A DNA stretch of 49,035 nucleotides from Rhodospirillales bacterium (lineage in GTDB: Bacteria > Pseudomonadota > Alphaproteobacteria > Rhodospirillales > Casp-alpha2). This document shows, piece by piece, positions 36,404-45,221 of the stretch (positions are counted from its first letter, which is position 1; each line of letters starts with the position of its first letter). The notes beneath the pieces were generated by a model, which worked only from the letters and a program-made list of their open reading frames with translations, made no database searches and was not told where the DNA came from. Location: positions 1 through 49,035 of the forward strand of contig JABMNT010000200.1 in assembly GCA_013203595.1 (NCBI GenBank). Reading direction: 5' to 3'. Both the position numbers and the translations under genes were made by a program.

Positions 36404-38248
36404 TTAACGCCTGCCGCGTTGGGATTTCGTGTCCTCGTCAAACAGGTCGGCGAGGGCATTCATCATGGTGCCACCCAGTTCCTCGGCATCGATCAGGGTC
36501 ACGGCGCGGCGGTAGTAGCGGGTCACATCGTGACCGATGCCGATGGCGGTGATTTCCACATCCGAGCGGTTCTCGATGAAATCGATGGCATCGCGCAAAT
36601 GGCGTTCCAGGAAATTACCCGGATTGGCGCTCAGCGTTGCATCATCAACCGGGGCGCCATCGGAGATCACCATCAGGATCCGCCGCTGTTCGGGGCGGCC
36701 CATCAGGCGCTGGTGGGCCCACAGCAGGGCTTCGCCATCAATGTTTTCCTTGAGCAGTCCTTCGCGCAGCATCAGGCCTAAATTCTTGCGCGCCCGCCGC
36801 CATGGCTGATCGGCACCCTTGTAGACGATGTGGCGTAAATCATTGAGGCGGCCCGGGGTTTTTGGCTTGCCGTCGGCAACCCACTTTTCGCGCGATGAGC
36901 CGCCTTTCCAGGACCGGGTCGTGAAACCCAGTATCTCAACCTTGACGCCACAGCGTTCCAGGGTGCGGGCCAGAATGTCGGCACTCATGGCGGCAACCGT
37001 AATCGGCCGCCCGCGCATGGAGCCTGAATTGTCGATCAGCAGGCTGACCACGGTATCGCGAAAATCGGTATCGCGCTCGAGTTTGAAAGACAGCGGATGG
37101 ACCGGGTCGGTGACGACGCGCGACAGCCGTCCGGCATCCAGAATACCTTCTTCCAGATCGAACTCCCAGGAGCGGGTCTGTTTGGCCAGCAGGCGCCGCT
37201 GCAGGCGGTTGGCCAGGCGGGAGACAACGCCCTGCAGGTTCGCCAGCTGCTGGTCCAGTTGCTGACGCAGGCGGGCCAGTTCTTCGGGATCACAGAGGTC
37301 TTCGGAATCGACGATCTCGTCAAATTCGGTGGTATAGGGGTGGTAGCGCAGGCCGGGGTCCTCGTCGTTGCGGCGGTTGCCGTCGTCCCACAGGCTTGGC
37401 CCGGCCGGCTCGTCCTCGCTGGCACCGGCCATCATGTCATCATCGCCGCCGTCCGAAAACTCGCTGTCTTCACCGGATTCCGCTTCGCCCTGCATGCCGC
37501 TCATGGCACTGTCGTCACTGGCCTCCGAATCAGAGGAATCGGTGCCTTCATCACTGGCATCATCGCCGCCTTCATCAGACTGGGCGTCGTCTTCAGAATC
37601 CATGGGCTGGCTGTCGTCATCAATCAGTTCGAGCTCTTCGATCATGGTAAAGACCAGGTCGGAAAAAGCCTCCTGATCGAGCGCACAACCATTCATGGCG
37701 CGAAACTTGTCACCAATTTTCGCCTCAATCTCGCGCCGCCACAGATCGACCAGCGGTTTAGCCGCGGTCGGTGTATGTTCGCCGGTCAAATGTTCGCGGG
37801 CCAGAAGGCCGATCACATCCGGCAGCATGGCCGGATTCTTTTCCGTAACACCGGCGTAGCCACGGGCCTGGCAGCGTTCCTCGAGCAGGGCGTTCAAATT
37901 TTGCGAGACACCGTTCAGCCGGTTGGCGCCCAGGCTTTCGCAGCGCACCTGTTCCAGCACATCGTAAACGGCACGGGCGTCCGGGCCCGGTGGCATATGC
38001 TCGCGATGGATTTTTTCGTCGTGGTAACGCAGGCGAAGCCCCATGGCATCTGCGGCGCCGCGCAATTTGGTAAACGCGGCCTGATCAAAGGTCCCCGCCG
38101 GAGCCGGCAATTGCACCTGATTCCCCGACAGGCTGGCGCCGCCCGGGGAAAAATTTACGCTCACTTCTTCGTCTATATGACCGGCGACGGCTTTTAAGGT
38201 CGCCGCCGTCACACGCTTGATCAGCTCATTTGGGTCTTCGGCTTGCAT
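36404..38248 (-). CDS. cobT: Aerobic cobaltochelatase subunit CobT
   Basis: 614 residues. N-terminal helical domain, a very acidic central linker (about 215-285), and a C-terminal von Willebrand A domain with the metal-binding motif DNSGSMRG (Asp near residue 403). CobT with CobS forms the AAA+ chaperone-like part of cobaltochelatase, which inserts cobalt into hydrogenobyrinic acid a,c-diamide with CobN. It follows cobS by 11 bp. CobN is not in the window. Confidence 0.96.
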   Translation of the reverse strand: MQAEDPNELIKRVTAATLKAVAGHIDEEVSVNFSPGGASLSGNQVQLPAPAGTFDQAAFTKLRGAADAMGLRLRYHDEKIHREHMPPGPDARAVYDVLEQVRCESLGANRLNGVSQNLNALLEERCQARGYAGVTEKNPAMLPDVIGLLAREHLTGEHTPTAAKPLVDLWRREIEAKIGDKFRAMNGCALDQEAFSDLVFTMIEELELIDDDSQPMDSEDDAQSDEGGDDASDEGTDSSDSEASDDSAMSGMQGEAESGEDSEFSDGGDDDMMAGASEDEPAGPSLWDDGNRRNDEDPGLRYHPYTTEFDEIVDSEDLCDPEELARLRQQLDQQLANLQGVVSRLANRLQRRLLAKQTRSWEFDLEEGILDAGRLSRVVTDPVHPLSFKLERDTDFRDTVVSLLIDNSGSMRGRPITVAAMSADILARTLERCGVKVEILGFTTRSWKGGSSREKWVADGKPKTPGRLNDLRHIVYKGADQPWRRARKNLGLMLREGLLKENIDGEALLWAHQRLMGRPEQRRILMVISDGAPVDDATLSANPGNFLERHLRDAIDFIENRSDVEITAIGIGHDVTRYYRRAVTLIDAEELGGTMMNALADLFDEDTKSQRGRR

Positions 38249-38259
38249 GGATGCCGCCG

Positions 38260-39258
38260 CTAGCGAACCAGAACGCGACTGGCAGAATCCGGCAATTCTT
38301 CGCCCATGGCGCGCTGATAGTATTCGGAGACGACGCTGCGCTCCAATTCATCACATTTATTCAGGAAGGTGACCCGGAAGGCAAAGGCGACATCATTGAA
38401 GATATCCGCATTTTCCGCCCAGGTGATAACCGTACGTGGCGACATGACCGTTGAAATGTCGCCGTTCATGAAGCCGGCGCGGGTCAGGTCTGCCAGTTCG
38501 ATCATCGCCGAAATGCGGTCTTGGTCTTCCTTGCTCGAATACTGCGGCAGTTTGGCCAATACGATATCTTTTTCCGCGTCATGGGGCAGATAGTTCAAGG
38601 TGGCGACAATGTTCCAGCGGTCCATTTGCCCTTGGTTGATCTGCTGCGTGCCATGGTAAAGACCGGTGGTATCGCCCAGGCCAATTGTATTGGTGGTGGA
38701 GAACAGACGGAAATACTTGTTCGGTGTAATCACCCGGTTTTGGTCGAGCAGGGTCAATTTACCCTCGACTTCCAAAATACGCTGAATAACAAACATCACG
38801 TCCGGTCGTCCGGCATCATATTCGTCAAACACCAGAGCCGTCGGATGCTGCAGCGCCCAGGGGAGAATACCTTCGCGAAATTCCGTAACCTGTTTACCGT
38901 CGCGCAAAACAATGGCGTCCTTGCCGACCAGGTCGATGCGGCTGATGTGACTGTCCAGATTGACGCGGATACAGGGCCAGTTCAGACGCGCCGAAACCTG
39001 TTCGATATGTGTCGATTTACCGGTTCCGTGGTAGCCCTGGATCATGACCCGGCGGTTATGGGAAAAACCGGCCAGAATCGCCATCGTCGTATCATGGTCA
39101 AAGCGATAGGACTCATCAATATCAGGAACATGTTCACTGGTCTCGCTGAATGCGGGGACTTCCAGGTCGCTGTCGAGACCGAAAATCTGACGCACTGATA
39201 TCGTGATGTCTGGTTCTTGTGGCATCAGGGGAGCTGCGGCATCGGCTGTCGTCGTCAT
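38260..39258 (-). CDS. cobS: Aerobic cobaltochelatase subunit CobS
   Basis: 332 residues from ATG 39258. AAA+ MoxR-like ATPase: Walker [10 protein letters not shown] (75-83), Walker B LVFDE (142-146), sensor-1 region FSTTNTIG. It powers cobalt insertion together with CobT during aerobic cobalamin synthesis. It precedes cobT in the same operon. A TTG at 39276 is possible but has no better ribosome-binding site. The order J-protein, cobS, cobT is widespread in Alphaproteobacteria. Confidence 0.97.
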   Translation of the reverse strand: MTTTADAAAPLMPQEPDITISVRQIFGLDSDLEVPAFSETSEHVPDIDESYRFDHDTTMAILAGFSHNRRVMIQGYHGTGKSTHIEQVSARLNWPCIRVNLDSHISRIDLVGKDAIVLRDGKQVTEFREGILPWALQHPTALVFDEYDAGRPDVMFVIQRILEVEGKLTLLDQNRVITPNKYFRLFSTTNTIGLGDTTGLYHGTQQINQGQMDRWNIVATLNYLPHDAEKDIVLAKLPQYSSKEDQDRISAMIELADLTRAGFMNGDISTVMSPRTVITWAENADIFNDVAFAFRVTFLNKCDELERSVVSEYYQRAMGEELPDSASRVLVR

Positions 39259-39485
39259 CAAAAAAATTCCGTTCAAAGGATGTTAATTGGAATGGCCGCA
39301 TATCAAAAAGCGACAAGGGTAAATGACCTACGGGGTCAGGCGGGTTCAGTCAAGATTCAATAGATAATTTGGGCGTTTTTCAAGGATCATGGGCTTTTTT
39401 GTTAAGAAAATGGCCGAAATCAGCTGATTGTTACCATACAATCAGGCGTCAATGGCCGACCGGTCCGATGACGTCCTGAAGGGGG
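39259..39485. other. Intergenic region between the J-domain gene and cobS
   Basis: 227 bp. It holds a perfect hairpin CTGATTGT-TACCAT-ACAATCAG (39424-39445) soon after the J-domain stop, without a T-run. No cobalamin riboswitch-like conserved boxes were recognised. The cobS promoter presumably lies in the AT-rich part near 39300-39400. Confidence 0.4.
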
Positions 39486-40070
39486 TCAGCGGCTGACAAA
39501 GGCCATCAGGATTTTATAGGCTTCGTTGACGTCCTTGATTTTTTCGTCGGAGCGGGCGGTCGCTGATTTGGTGTCCGGGTGATACTGTTTAACCAATTCC
39601 TTGTAGCGCTGCTTTATCGAATCAACGTCGCCAGGACGCTCCATATTAAATATGATCAGGGCGCGGCGCTGCTCTGCGGTATAGCCCGGATCCATGGGCC
39701 GGCTGGCGGAACTGGTATGGGTCTGTTTTAATAAATCAAAGGGGTCATGGATGAATTCACCATGCACCGTGTAGTCGGGACCGCCCGGATCATTGCGTCC
39801 TATTCGCCATGTCGGCCGCTGCCAGACCGTATCCTGACGGACATCGGCTTCAACTTCCTCGTCGCTCATACCCGCATAATAGTTCCACGAGCGGTTATAT
39901 TCGCGGGCGTGAAAGATGCAGAACCAGCGATAGTTATTGAGTTCATCCCTGGATTTAGGCGCGCGATGGGCTGCTTCCTCCTTGCACTCCGGCCACTCGC
40001 AACAGCGCTGGCCTGAGTCCTGAGACGGCTGCTGACGTTTGAGCAGTTCAAATTCGAGTTCCATCGGCAT
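39486..40070 (-). CDS. J-domain (DnaJ-like) protein, alphaproteobacterial type
   Basis: 194 residues. The J domain is at the C-terminus rather than the N-terminus, with HPD at 164-166 (KQYHPDTKS) and the helix IKQRYKELV before it. The N-terminal half has Cys/His pairs (RCCEWPEC near 22-29, WFCIFHAREYN near 49-59) that may bind zinc. It should stimulate an Hsp70 ATPase; the client is unknown. Its position next to cobS/cobT is conserved in many relatives, but a functional link is not proven. Confidence 0.93.
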   Translation of the reverse strand: MPMELEFELLKRQQPSQDSGQRCCEWPECKEEAAHRAPKSRDELNNYRWFCIFHAREYNRSWNYYAGMSDEEVEADVRQDTVWQRPTWRIGRNDPGGPDYTVHGEFIHDPFDLLKQTHTSSASRPMDPGYTAEQRRALIIFNMERPGDVDSIKQRYKELVKQYHPDTKSATARSDEKIKDVNEAYKILMAFVSR

Positions 40071-40268
40071 GGATATACTATGTCTGAGCCAATGGCCCTA
40101 GGCAAGTTCCGGGTTCAGCATCGCAATTCGTTGGAAAACAGGGGAAATTCAAGGTCTGTAGCGCGTTGAAAAACAATTCAAAATCGCAAAAGCCCATGGA
40201 TTCTGGCCGATTAATGTTTATATTTCTGTTCAACAGATCGTAAAGATTGTATATTCTCCGCCGTCACG

Positions 40269-40338
40269 GGATATTAATACAAAATCAAGAATATCCTATA
40301 GCCTGATTAAAGCTATCGGTTGGATAGTTCAATTAATC
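40269..40338. promoter_or_regulatory. Nested AT-rich inverted repeats upstream of the RHH gene
   Basis: GGATATT (40269-40275) pairs with AATATCC (40290-40296). ATAGC/GCTAT and GATTAA/TTAATC repeats follow up to 40338. They lie 20-90 bp before the RHH start and could be operator half-sites for an autoregulating RHH repressor. AT-richness makes chance matches more likely. Confidence 0.35.
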
Positions 40339-40357
40339 GAAAATGTTTGGGATCCAA

Positions 40358-40654
40358 ATGACTGTTTTAAAAAATTCCTTGATCAGTAAAAATGTTACCG
40401 TTAACGGGCGACGCACCAGCATACGGCTTGAACGTGCAAGTTGGCTGGCGCTTGATGATATTTGCAGATTTGAAAATCTGACGTTGCACGTGCTTTGTTC
40501 AATGATCGAACAGCAGCGTCAGGGATCGAGTCGGACGTCTGCTGTGCGGGCGTTTATTGTCAGCTATTTCCGTAAAGCCGCCATCGATGCGGGAGCCTTT
40601 TCTGAATCTAACAAACAGCCTTTGTTGTCACAGATTAAAATTCACAGCGGTTGA
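40358..40654 (+). CDS. Ribbon-helix-helix domain protein
   Basis: 98 residues from ATG 40358, with GGGA about 8 bases upstream; ATG 40343 is possible. The RHH core is KNVTVNGRRTSIRLERASW, then a helix pair ending in RTSAVRAFIVSYFRKAA, as in the PF13467 group common in Alphaproteobacteria. RHH dimers bind DNA through the N-terminal strand. Nested inverted repeats lie just upstream. Alone on its strand between the J-domain gene and the DUF2889 gene. Confidence 0.88.
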   Translation: MTVLKNSLISKNVTVNGRRTSIRLERASWLALDDICRFENLTLHVLCSMIEQQRQGSSRTSAVRAFIVSYFRKAAIDAGAFSESNKQPLLSQIKIHSG

Positions 40655-40691
40655 GGTTTATTGCCTGCAGGCGTGATTTTAACATGAGGAT

Positions 40692-41252
40692 TTACTCTGG
40701 TTGTTCAAAAAACTGCGGCCACTGGCGCTCGACAACGGGGCCGTCTGGCGCGTAGGCGTGGCAGGTCCCGATGATGGCGGGGCGCCGGGTCGGCTGCTCC
40801 GTGGTGGGGCCCCGCATTTTTCGTCGCATGGGAATAATGGTTTGATAGGCGGTTACCGCCAGCGGGCCAATCAGCATATCGCGCAGGTGGGTGCAGCCGC
40901 CGGTACCGCCCATCAGTTGATTGACCTGACGTCGCCAGCCCGGGCCGATCTGCAGTCCCTCTAACTTTGCAAATGTAGGCGTGATGTCACCACAAATGTG
41001 GTAGGGGGCGAATTCCGTCGCCGCTTCCGCAGCATGGACGACAAGATCATCGTCGACGGTTATGCGCATGACCATATGATGGATCGGCTCGCCGCTGGGG
41101 ATGTCGCTGCGGTCCAGATTTTCAAACGTGTAGGTTTTTGTATCGGTCATCGTTCCGTCAATATCCCATAACCCGTCCTGGCGCTTATAGCCGGTGCATT
41201 GAATGGATCGTGTGTGAATGTGGTCGCGGGCGACGGGTTTCGAAATGGGCAT
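40692..41252 (-). CDS. DUF2889 domain-containing protein
   Basis: 186 residues. The start region HTRSIQCTGYKRQDGLWDID and the block GGTGGCTHLRDML are typical of DUF2889, a family often encoded near acyl-CoA or aromatic catabolic genes. The conserved His and Cys residues could bind metal, but no function is established. It is divergent from the TetR-mutase-thioesterase operon, with a 240-bp shared region, so it may belong to the same regulon. Confidence 0.88.
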   Translation of the reverse strand: MPISKPVARDHIHTRSIQCTGYKRQDGLWDIDGTMTDTKTYTFENLDRSDIPSGEPIHHMVMRITVDDDLVVHAAEAATEFAPYHICGDITPTFAKLEGLQIGPGWRRQVNQLMGGTGGCTHLRDMLIGPLAVTAYQTIIPMRRKMRGPTTEQPTRRPAIIGTCHAYAPDGPVVERQWPQFFEQPE

Positions 41253-41432
41253 GGCGGGATCCTTGGTGGTGTGATTTTTCTTCCCCTAGAGTGGTCATGC
41301 ACTGCCCCAGGCGCAAGCGGGTTTTCATGTAATGGCGTCGACGATGCAACAAATGGCAGGGTTTCAACCGGCCATTGACGCCAGCCAGCCACGCATTGAA
41401 TTGCATTGATATTTTTCGTTGCCGCTCGTAAT

Positions 41433-41446
41433 CTAACAAACGTTAG
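41433..41446. promoter_or_regulatory. Candidate TetR operator, CTAAC-AAAC-GTTAG
   Basis: CTAAC (41433-41437) and GTTAG (41442-41446) form an inverted repeat 4 bp apart in the region between the DUF2889 and TetR genes. It lies about 48 bp before the TetR start. Short palindromes of this form are typical of TetR regulators of acyl-CoA metabolism. Confidence 0.5.
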
Positions 41447-41493
41447 GTAGAAAATGAGGTGCGCAATGACTATTTCCCCGGTTGGCTCAGCAG

Positions 41494-42102
41494 ATGGCCG
41501 TTAATGCCAAAGCCGTGGTCGGCGACGGGCGTGGGGACAACCGGATGAATTTGCTGGATGCAGCGGCCGCTCGATTCAGTGCTCAGGGATATGCTGGCAC
41601 ATCGATGCGCGATATCGCGGCCGATGTCGGGATAAAGGCCGGCTCGATCTATTATCATTTTGAGGCAAAAAGCGAGCTGCTGGTCGCTGTCCACGAGGAA
41701 GGCATTCGGCGGATTACCCGAAGCGTCGAGCAGGCCATAAATTCGGCTCAGCCTCCCCGGCAGCGGCTGCAGGCGGCAATGATCGCACATCTGCAGGAAA
41801 TACTGAACGGCGGTGACTATGCGCAGGTTGTTCTGCGTGAATTGTTGCCGGTTGATGACCCCAGACACCAGCGCTTCCGTCAGGCGCGAAATGGCTATGA
41901 AGATATTTTCCGCCGATTGATTGACGATCTTGGTATTTCCTCTGCAACCAAGCGGCGCCACCTGCGCCTGCTTTTGCTGGGCGCACTCAACTGGTCACCC
42001 ATGTGGTACCGTGCGGGCGGCCAACAACCGGCGGAAATCGCCGCTGGGTTTCTGGAACTGGTGCAAACGGGTTGCGAGCAAGGACGGGACGCTGATGAGT
42101 GA
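41494..42102 (+). CDS. TetR/AcrR family transcriptional regulator of the mutase cluster
   Basis: 202 residues from ATG 41494 (TTG 41482 is an alternative). The HTH reads TSMRDIAADVGIKAGSIYYHF (near 33-53). The C-terminal domain resembles the TetR regulators found with fatty-acid and acyl-CoA genes. Its stop overlaps the start of the mutase small subunit by 8 bp, so it is in the same operon and probably senses the acyl-CoA or acid handled there. No strong Shine-Dalgarno is seen. Confidence 0.9.
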   Translation: MAVNAKAVVGDGRGDNRMNLLDAAAARFSAQGYAGTSMRDIAADVGIKAGSIYYHFEAKSELLVAVHEEGIRRITRSVEQAINSAQPPRQRLQAAMIAHLQEILNGGDYAQVVLRELLPVDDPRHQRFRQARNGYEDIFRRLIDDLGISSATKRRHLRLLLLGALNWSPMWYRAGGQQPAEIAAGFLELVQTGCEQGRDADE

Positions 42103-42583
42103 GCAAGTGATGGCAGATTGCGAAGATGTCCATGCCCTTTCCGCCAGACTGGGGCGCCGCCCGAAAGTCATGGTCACCAAGATCGGCCTTGATGGACACG
42201 ACCGGGGGTCGAGGCTGGTGGCCGGGTATTTGCGGGATGCGGGAATGGAAGTAATTTACACCGCACCCTGGCAGGAAATCGCCAGTGTCGTTCGTAAGGC
42301 CATGGATGAAGATGTTGACGCCATCGGCATCAGTTCTCTGGCAACGGATCATCTGCTGGTGCCCAAACTGATCGATCAGATGCGGGCCCAGAATATGGAT
42401 GATGTGGTAGTGGTGGTGGGTGGAATTGTGCCCGATCAGGACGTCCGAATGCTGCAAGACGCAGGTGTTGCGGCGGTTTTTCATCCCGGCAGCACCCGCA
42501 CCGAGATTGTCCGCACGCTGATTGCCAAAATCAGTGAACAGCGCGGCGCCGGGCAGCCGGATGTAACGGAGGAGCCGAAATGA
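42095..42583 (+). CDS. Cobalamin-binding small subunit of an acyl-CoA mutase
   Basis: 162 residues. The B12-binding motif DxHxxG is present as DGHDRG (33-38, His35 being the lower axial ligand), followed by the SxL (ISSLATDH) and GG (VVVGGIVP) elements. It matches the C-terminal domain of methylmalonyl-CoA mutase and the separate small subunits of isobutyryl- and 2-hydroxyisobutyryl-CoA mutases. ATG 42095 has AAGGACGGG upstream. It overlaps the large-subunit start by 4 bp (ATGA), which indicates a stoichiometric complex. Confidence 0.95.
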   Translation: MSEQVMADCEDVHALSARLGRRPKVMVTKIGLDGHDRGSRLVAGYLRDAGMEVIYTAPWQEIASVVRKAMDEDVDAIGISSLATDHLLVPKLIDQMRAQNMDDVVVVVGGIVPDQDVRMLQDAGVAAVFHPGSTRTEIVRTLIAKISEQRGAGQPDVTEEPK

Positions 42584-44235
42584 CCGAGCAGAAATCCGAT
42601 AGTGCGCGCAGCTTGTGGGAACGCGAATACAAGTCCCAGGTCGGGCCTGATGAGCGGCGGTTCAACCGGTCCGGCATCGAAATCAGGCCGCTCTATACGG
42701 CGGCCGACCGCGAAGGCAAAACCGGCGATGGCGACGGCTATCCGGGGCAGTCTCCGCATACCCGTGGTATCTACGCCAGCATGCACCGCGGTCGGTCGTG
42801 GAGTCAGCGCCAGTTGGTGGGGCTGGCCACGCCGAAGGAATATAACGCGCGCATGCACGAAATTGCCGGCGCCGGCGCCACGGCCTTAAGCATGATCCCG
42901 TGCAATTCGGTTTACCGGGGATACGACATCGATGAAGTGGACCCGCTGTTGCTGGGAACCTGCGGGACGACGATCAATACCATCGATGATATGGACCAAT
43001 GCCTCAAGGGGTTCCCCATTGACCGCACCTCGATCAGTCTGAACGATCCGTTGCCGTTCACCCTGCAGGGGATGTTGCTGGGTGTTGCCAAGCGCCGGGG
43101 CGTGCCGTGGGCAAGCCTGTCGGGAACTTCCAACCAAAGTGACTATATTTCCCATTTTGTCGCCAACCATATGTTCTTCCGGCTGGCACTGGAGGGTTCG
43201 CGGCGGGTTCTCGTCGACCATGTGGTTTTTGCCGGGCGGCATTTGCCGAAATGGAATCCCATATCGATTGTCGGCCAACATATGCAGCAATCCGGCGCGA
43301 CACCGGCGGAGGCCATGGGGTTTGCCCTGTGTACGGCCCTTCAGTATGGGGCGGACCTGCAGGCGCGCGGGCTGAAAGCGGATGATTTTTTGCCGCGCTT
43401 TACCTTTTTCTTTGATATCTCCATCAGCTTTTTCGAGGAAATTGCAAAATTCAGGGCCGGCCGGCGGCTGTGGAGCCGGTTGACCGCGGCGCGTTTTGGC
43501 GCCGAAAATCCCCGCTCACGCCGGTTCAAGTTCCATGCACAGACCTCCGGGGTTGATCTGACCCGCCAGCAGCCACTGAACAATATCGCCCGCACGGCGA
43601 CCCAGGCGATCGCCGGAATTCTCGGTGGCCTGCAATCGATGCATACCGATGCCTATGACGAAGTCCTGAGCACACCCACCGAAGGGGCCGCCAGAATTGC
43701 CGTCGCCACGCAGAACATATTGCGCGAAGAGGCGCATTTGGCCGATGTCATTGATCCCCTCGGCGGGTCCTATTATGTGGAACAACTGACCGACGAAATG
43801 GAAGCCAGAATTTTGGAGGTGATCGCCGTTGTTGATGCGGCAGGCGGCATGTTCAGGGCTGTTGAAAGCGGCCTGGTGCAGCAGATGATCGGCAAGTCCG
43901 CCCTCGAATATCAGGATAAAATTGACAAGGGAGAGGAAAAAATTATAGGTGTTAATGCCTTTACCGACAGCCATGATGATCCGGTGCCGCCGCTCAGCCG
44001 GCCTGACATGAAGCTGATTGAAGAGCAGCTCGGCATCCTGCAACGGTTTAAGGCGGAACGCTCGGCCGCAGACGTGCAGCGCGCCCTCGATGGTTTGTCC
44101 ATGGCCGCGGCGGATCCGGCGCTTAATATTATGGAAAAAATTGCAGAGGCGGCGAGTGCCGGTGTCACCCAGGGTGAAATGTGCACGCGGCTGCGGGCTG
44201 AACTGGGCTTTGGCCATCCCCTGATCATGGTGTGA
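42580..44235 (+). CDS. B12-dependent acyl-CoA mutase large subunit, substrate probably not methylmalonyl-CoA
   Basis: 551 residues, the length of a stand-alone large (substrate/TIM-barrel) subunit. Blocks such as [30 protein letters not shown] and [14 protein letters not shown] are clearly homologous to methylmalonyl-CoA mutase. Aligning without gaps from the conserved His (His244 in the Propionibacterium enzyme, His234 here), Tyr89 becomes Leu79, Arg207 becomes His197 and Tyr243 becomes Gln233. Spacings (118 and 155 residues) are preserved, so the comparison is sound. Isobutyryl-CoA mutase has Phe/Gln and 2-hydroxyisobutyryl-CoA mutase Ile/Gln at the first two positions. A branched or hydroxylated acyl-CoA is likely; which one is unknown. 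No MeaB-type GTPase chaperone lies nearby. Confidence 0.92.
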   Translation: MTEQKSDSARSLWEREYKSQVGPDERRFNRSGIEIRPLYTAADREGKTGDGDGYPGQSPHTRGIYASMHRGRSWSQRQLVGLATPKEYNARMHEIAGAGATALSMIPCNSVYRGYDIDEVDPLLLGTCGTTINTIDDMDQCLKGFPIDRTSISLNDPLPFTLQGMLLGVAKRRGVPWASLSGTSNQSDYISHFVANHMFFRLALEGSRRVLVDHVVFAGRHLPKWNPISIVGQHMQQSGATPAEAMGFALCTALQYGADLQARGLKADDFLPRFTFFFDISISFFEEIAKFRAGRRLWSRLTAARFGAENPRSRRFKFHAQTSGVDLTRQQPLNNIARTATQAIAGILGGLQSMHTDAYDEVLSTPTEGAARIAVATQNILREEAHLADVIDPLGGSYYVEQLTDEMEARILEVIAVVDAAGGMFRAVESGLVQQMIGKSALEYQDKIDKGEEKIIGVNAFTDSHDDPVPPLSRPDMKLIEEQLGILQRFKAERSAADVQRALDGLSMAAADPALNIMEKIAEAASAGVTQGEMCTRLRAELGFGHPLIMV

Positions 44236-44245
44236 GGACAGGCCG

Positions 44246-44680
44246 ATGAGCGAGCAGCAGGCCAGGGCGCAGGCACTTTTTAACCAGGATGGCTATGCCC
44301 GGCATCTGGGCATTGAACTGGTTGAGGTTGGCCAGGGACGTGCAGTCATGGAGATGGAAATCCAAGACCGGCATCTGAATTTTCTGGGGGCCGTGCATGG
44401 CGGCGCGATCTTCTCATTGGCAGATATGGCATTCGGCCTTGCCTCCAATACGGAGCAATCGATGCGTGTCGGCATTGATGCGCATATCGCCTTTGTCGCC
44501 CGCGTTGACCAGGGTGAGCGGATCCGCGCGAGCGCGTTCAAATTTGCAGAAAACCGGCGAACGGCGGTCTACCAGGTCAACATCACACGCAACGCCGAGG
44601 CCATCGCCACCTTTACAGGCACAGTGTATATTACGAATAGGCCGTTTTCAGAGGCACTGGAATCGCCTCAGGCCCCGTAA
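44246..44680 (+). CDS. PaaI-type hotdog thioesterase
   Basis: 144 residues, one hotdog domain. HLNFLGAVHGGAIFSLADMAFG (about 49-70) is the active-site loop and helix of PaaI thioesterases. It hydrolyses acyl-CoA to free acid and CoA, often clearing dead-end thioesters. It follows the mutase by 10 bp and is probably in its operon, which suggests it guards against or completes the mutase pathway. Its 3' end overlaps the convergent CBS gene by 13 bp. Confidence 0.92.
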   Translation: MSEQQARAQALFNQDGYARHLGIELVEVGQGRAVMEMEIQDRHLNFLGAVHGGAIFSLADMAFGLASNTEQSMRVGIDAHIAFVARVDQGERIRASAFKFAENRRTAVYQVNITRNAEAIATFTGTVYITNRPFSEALESPQAP

Positions 44681-45120
44681 CGGTCGCCAAAAACAAAGGC
44701 TTCTGTTTCCCTGATGTCTTCCTCCAGGGCTTCCTTGACCGCCGCATACAAATCACGGATCGATACGATGGCAATGCATTTGCCATTTTCCGTCACCGGC
44801 AGGTGCCGGTAATTACGGGTCTGCATAAGCTCCAGGGCATCGCCCGCTGAATCATCCGGCGACAAGGTGTCCGGATTCCGGGTCATGATATCGGCAACCG
44901 GTGTGGTCTTGCCGTCGAGCCCGGCAGCAATAACCCGCTGGGTCATATCACGCTCGGTAACAATGCCAATAAGGCTTCCTTGCCCATCAACCACGACGAG
45001 TGCCGCAATATTTCTATCAGCCATTATTTTCGCAGCATCAAAGACGGTATCACTGACAACCACTGCTGCGACATTAATGCGTTCAACGATATTGGGAACG
45101 ATTTTTCTCTGCATTTCCAT
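44668..45120 (-). CDS. CBS-domain pair protein
   Basis: 150 residues from ATG 45120 (ATG 45114 has a better spaced GAGGAA). Two CBS domains fill the protein: one around VFDAAKIMADRNIAALVVVD to GIVTERDMTQRV, the second around DSAGDALELMQTRNYRHLPV to AIVSIRDLYAAV. Such stand-alone pairs bind adenine nucleotides and act as energy sensors. No partner domain is attached. Confidence 0.93.
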   Translation of the reverse strand: MEMQRKIVPNIVERINVAAVVVSDTVFDAAKIMADRNIAALVVVDGQGSLIGIVTERDMTQRVIAAGLDGKTTPVADIMTRNPDTLSPDDSAGDALELMQTRNYRHLPVTENGKCIAIVSIRDLYAAVKEALEEDIRETEAFVFGDRYGA

Positions 45121-45221
45121 TTTCCTCGTTAATGCCACAGGGATAGTTAATTCTAGGGCAAGGCAGGGGGGGGAGCGCAAGCGGAAAACGGTTTTATAAA
45201 AAATCAGCGCTGTTTATTATC

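Noticed and set aside
37097-38197. Open frame of 366 codons opposite cobT
   Set aside because: Its composition mirrors the acidic linker of CobT on the other strand, and no domain is recognisable.
39259-39485. Cobalamin riboswitch before cobS
   Set aside because: No recognisable B12-box sequence or fitting structure was seen, only a simple hairpin.
42580-44235. Ordinary methylmalonyl-CoA mutase
   Set aside because: The homology is clear, but the substrate-binding residues differ at all three checked positions and no epimerase, carboxylase or MeaB gene is near.
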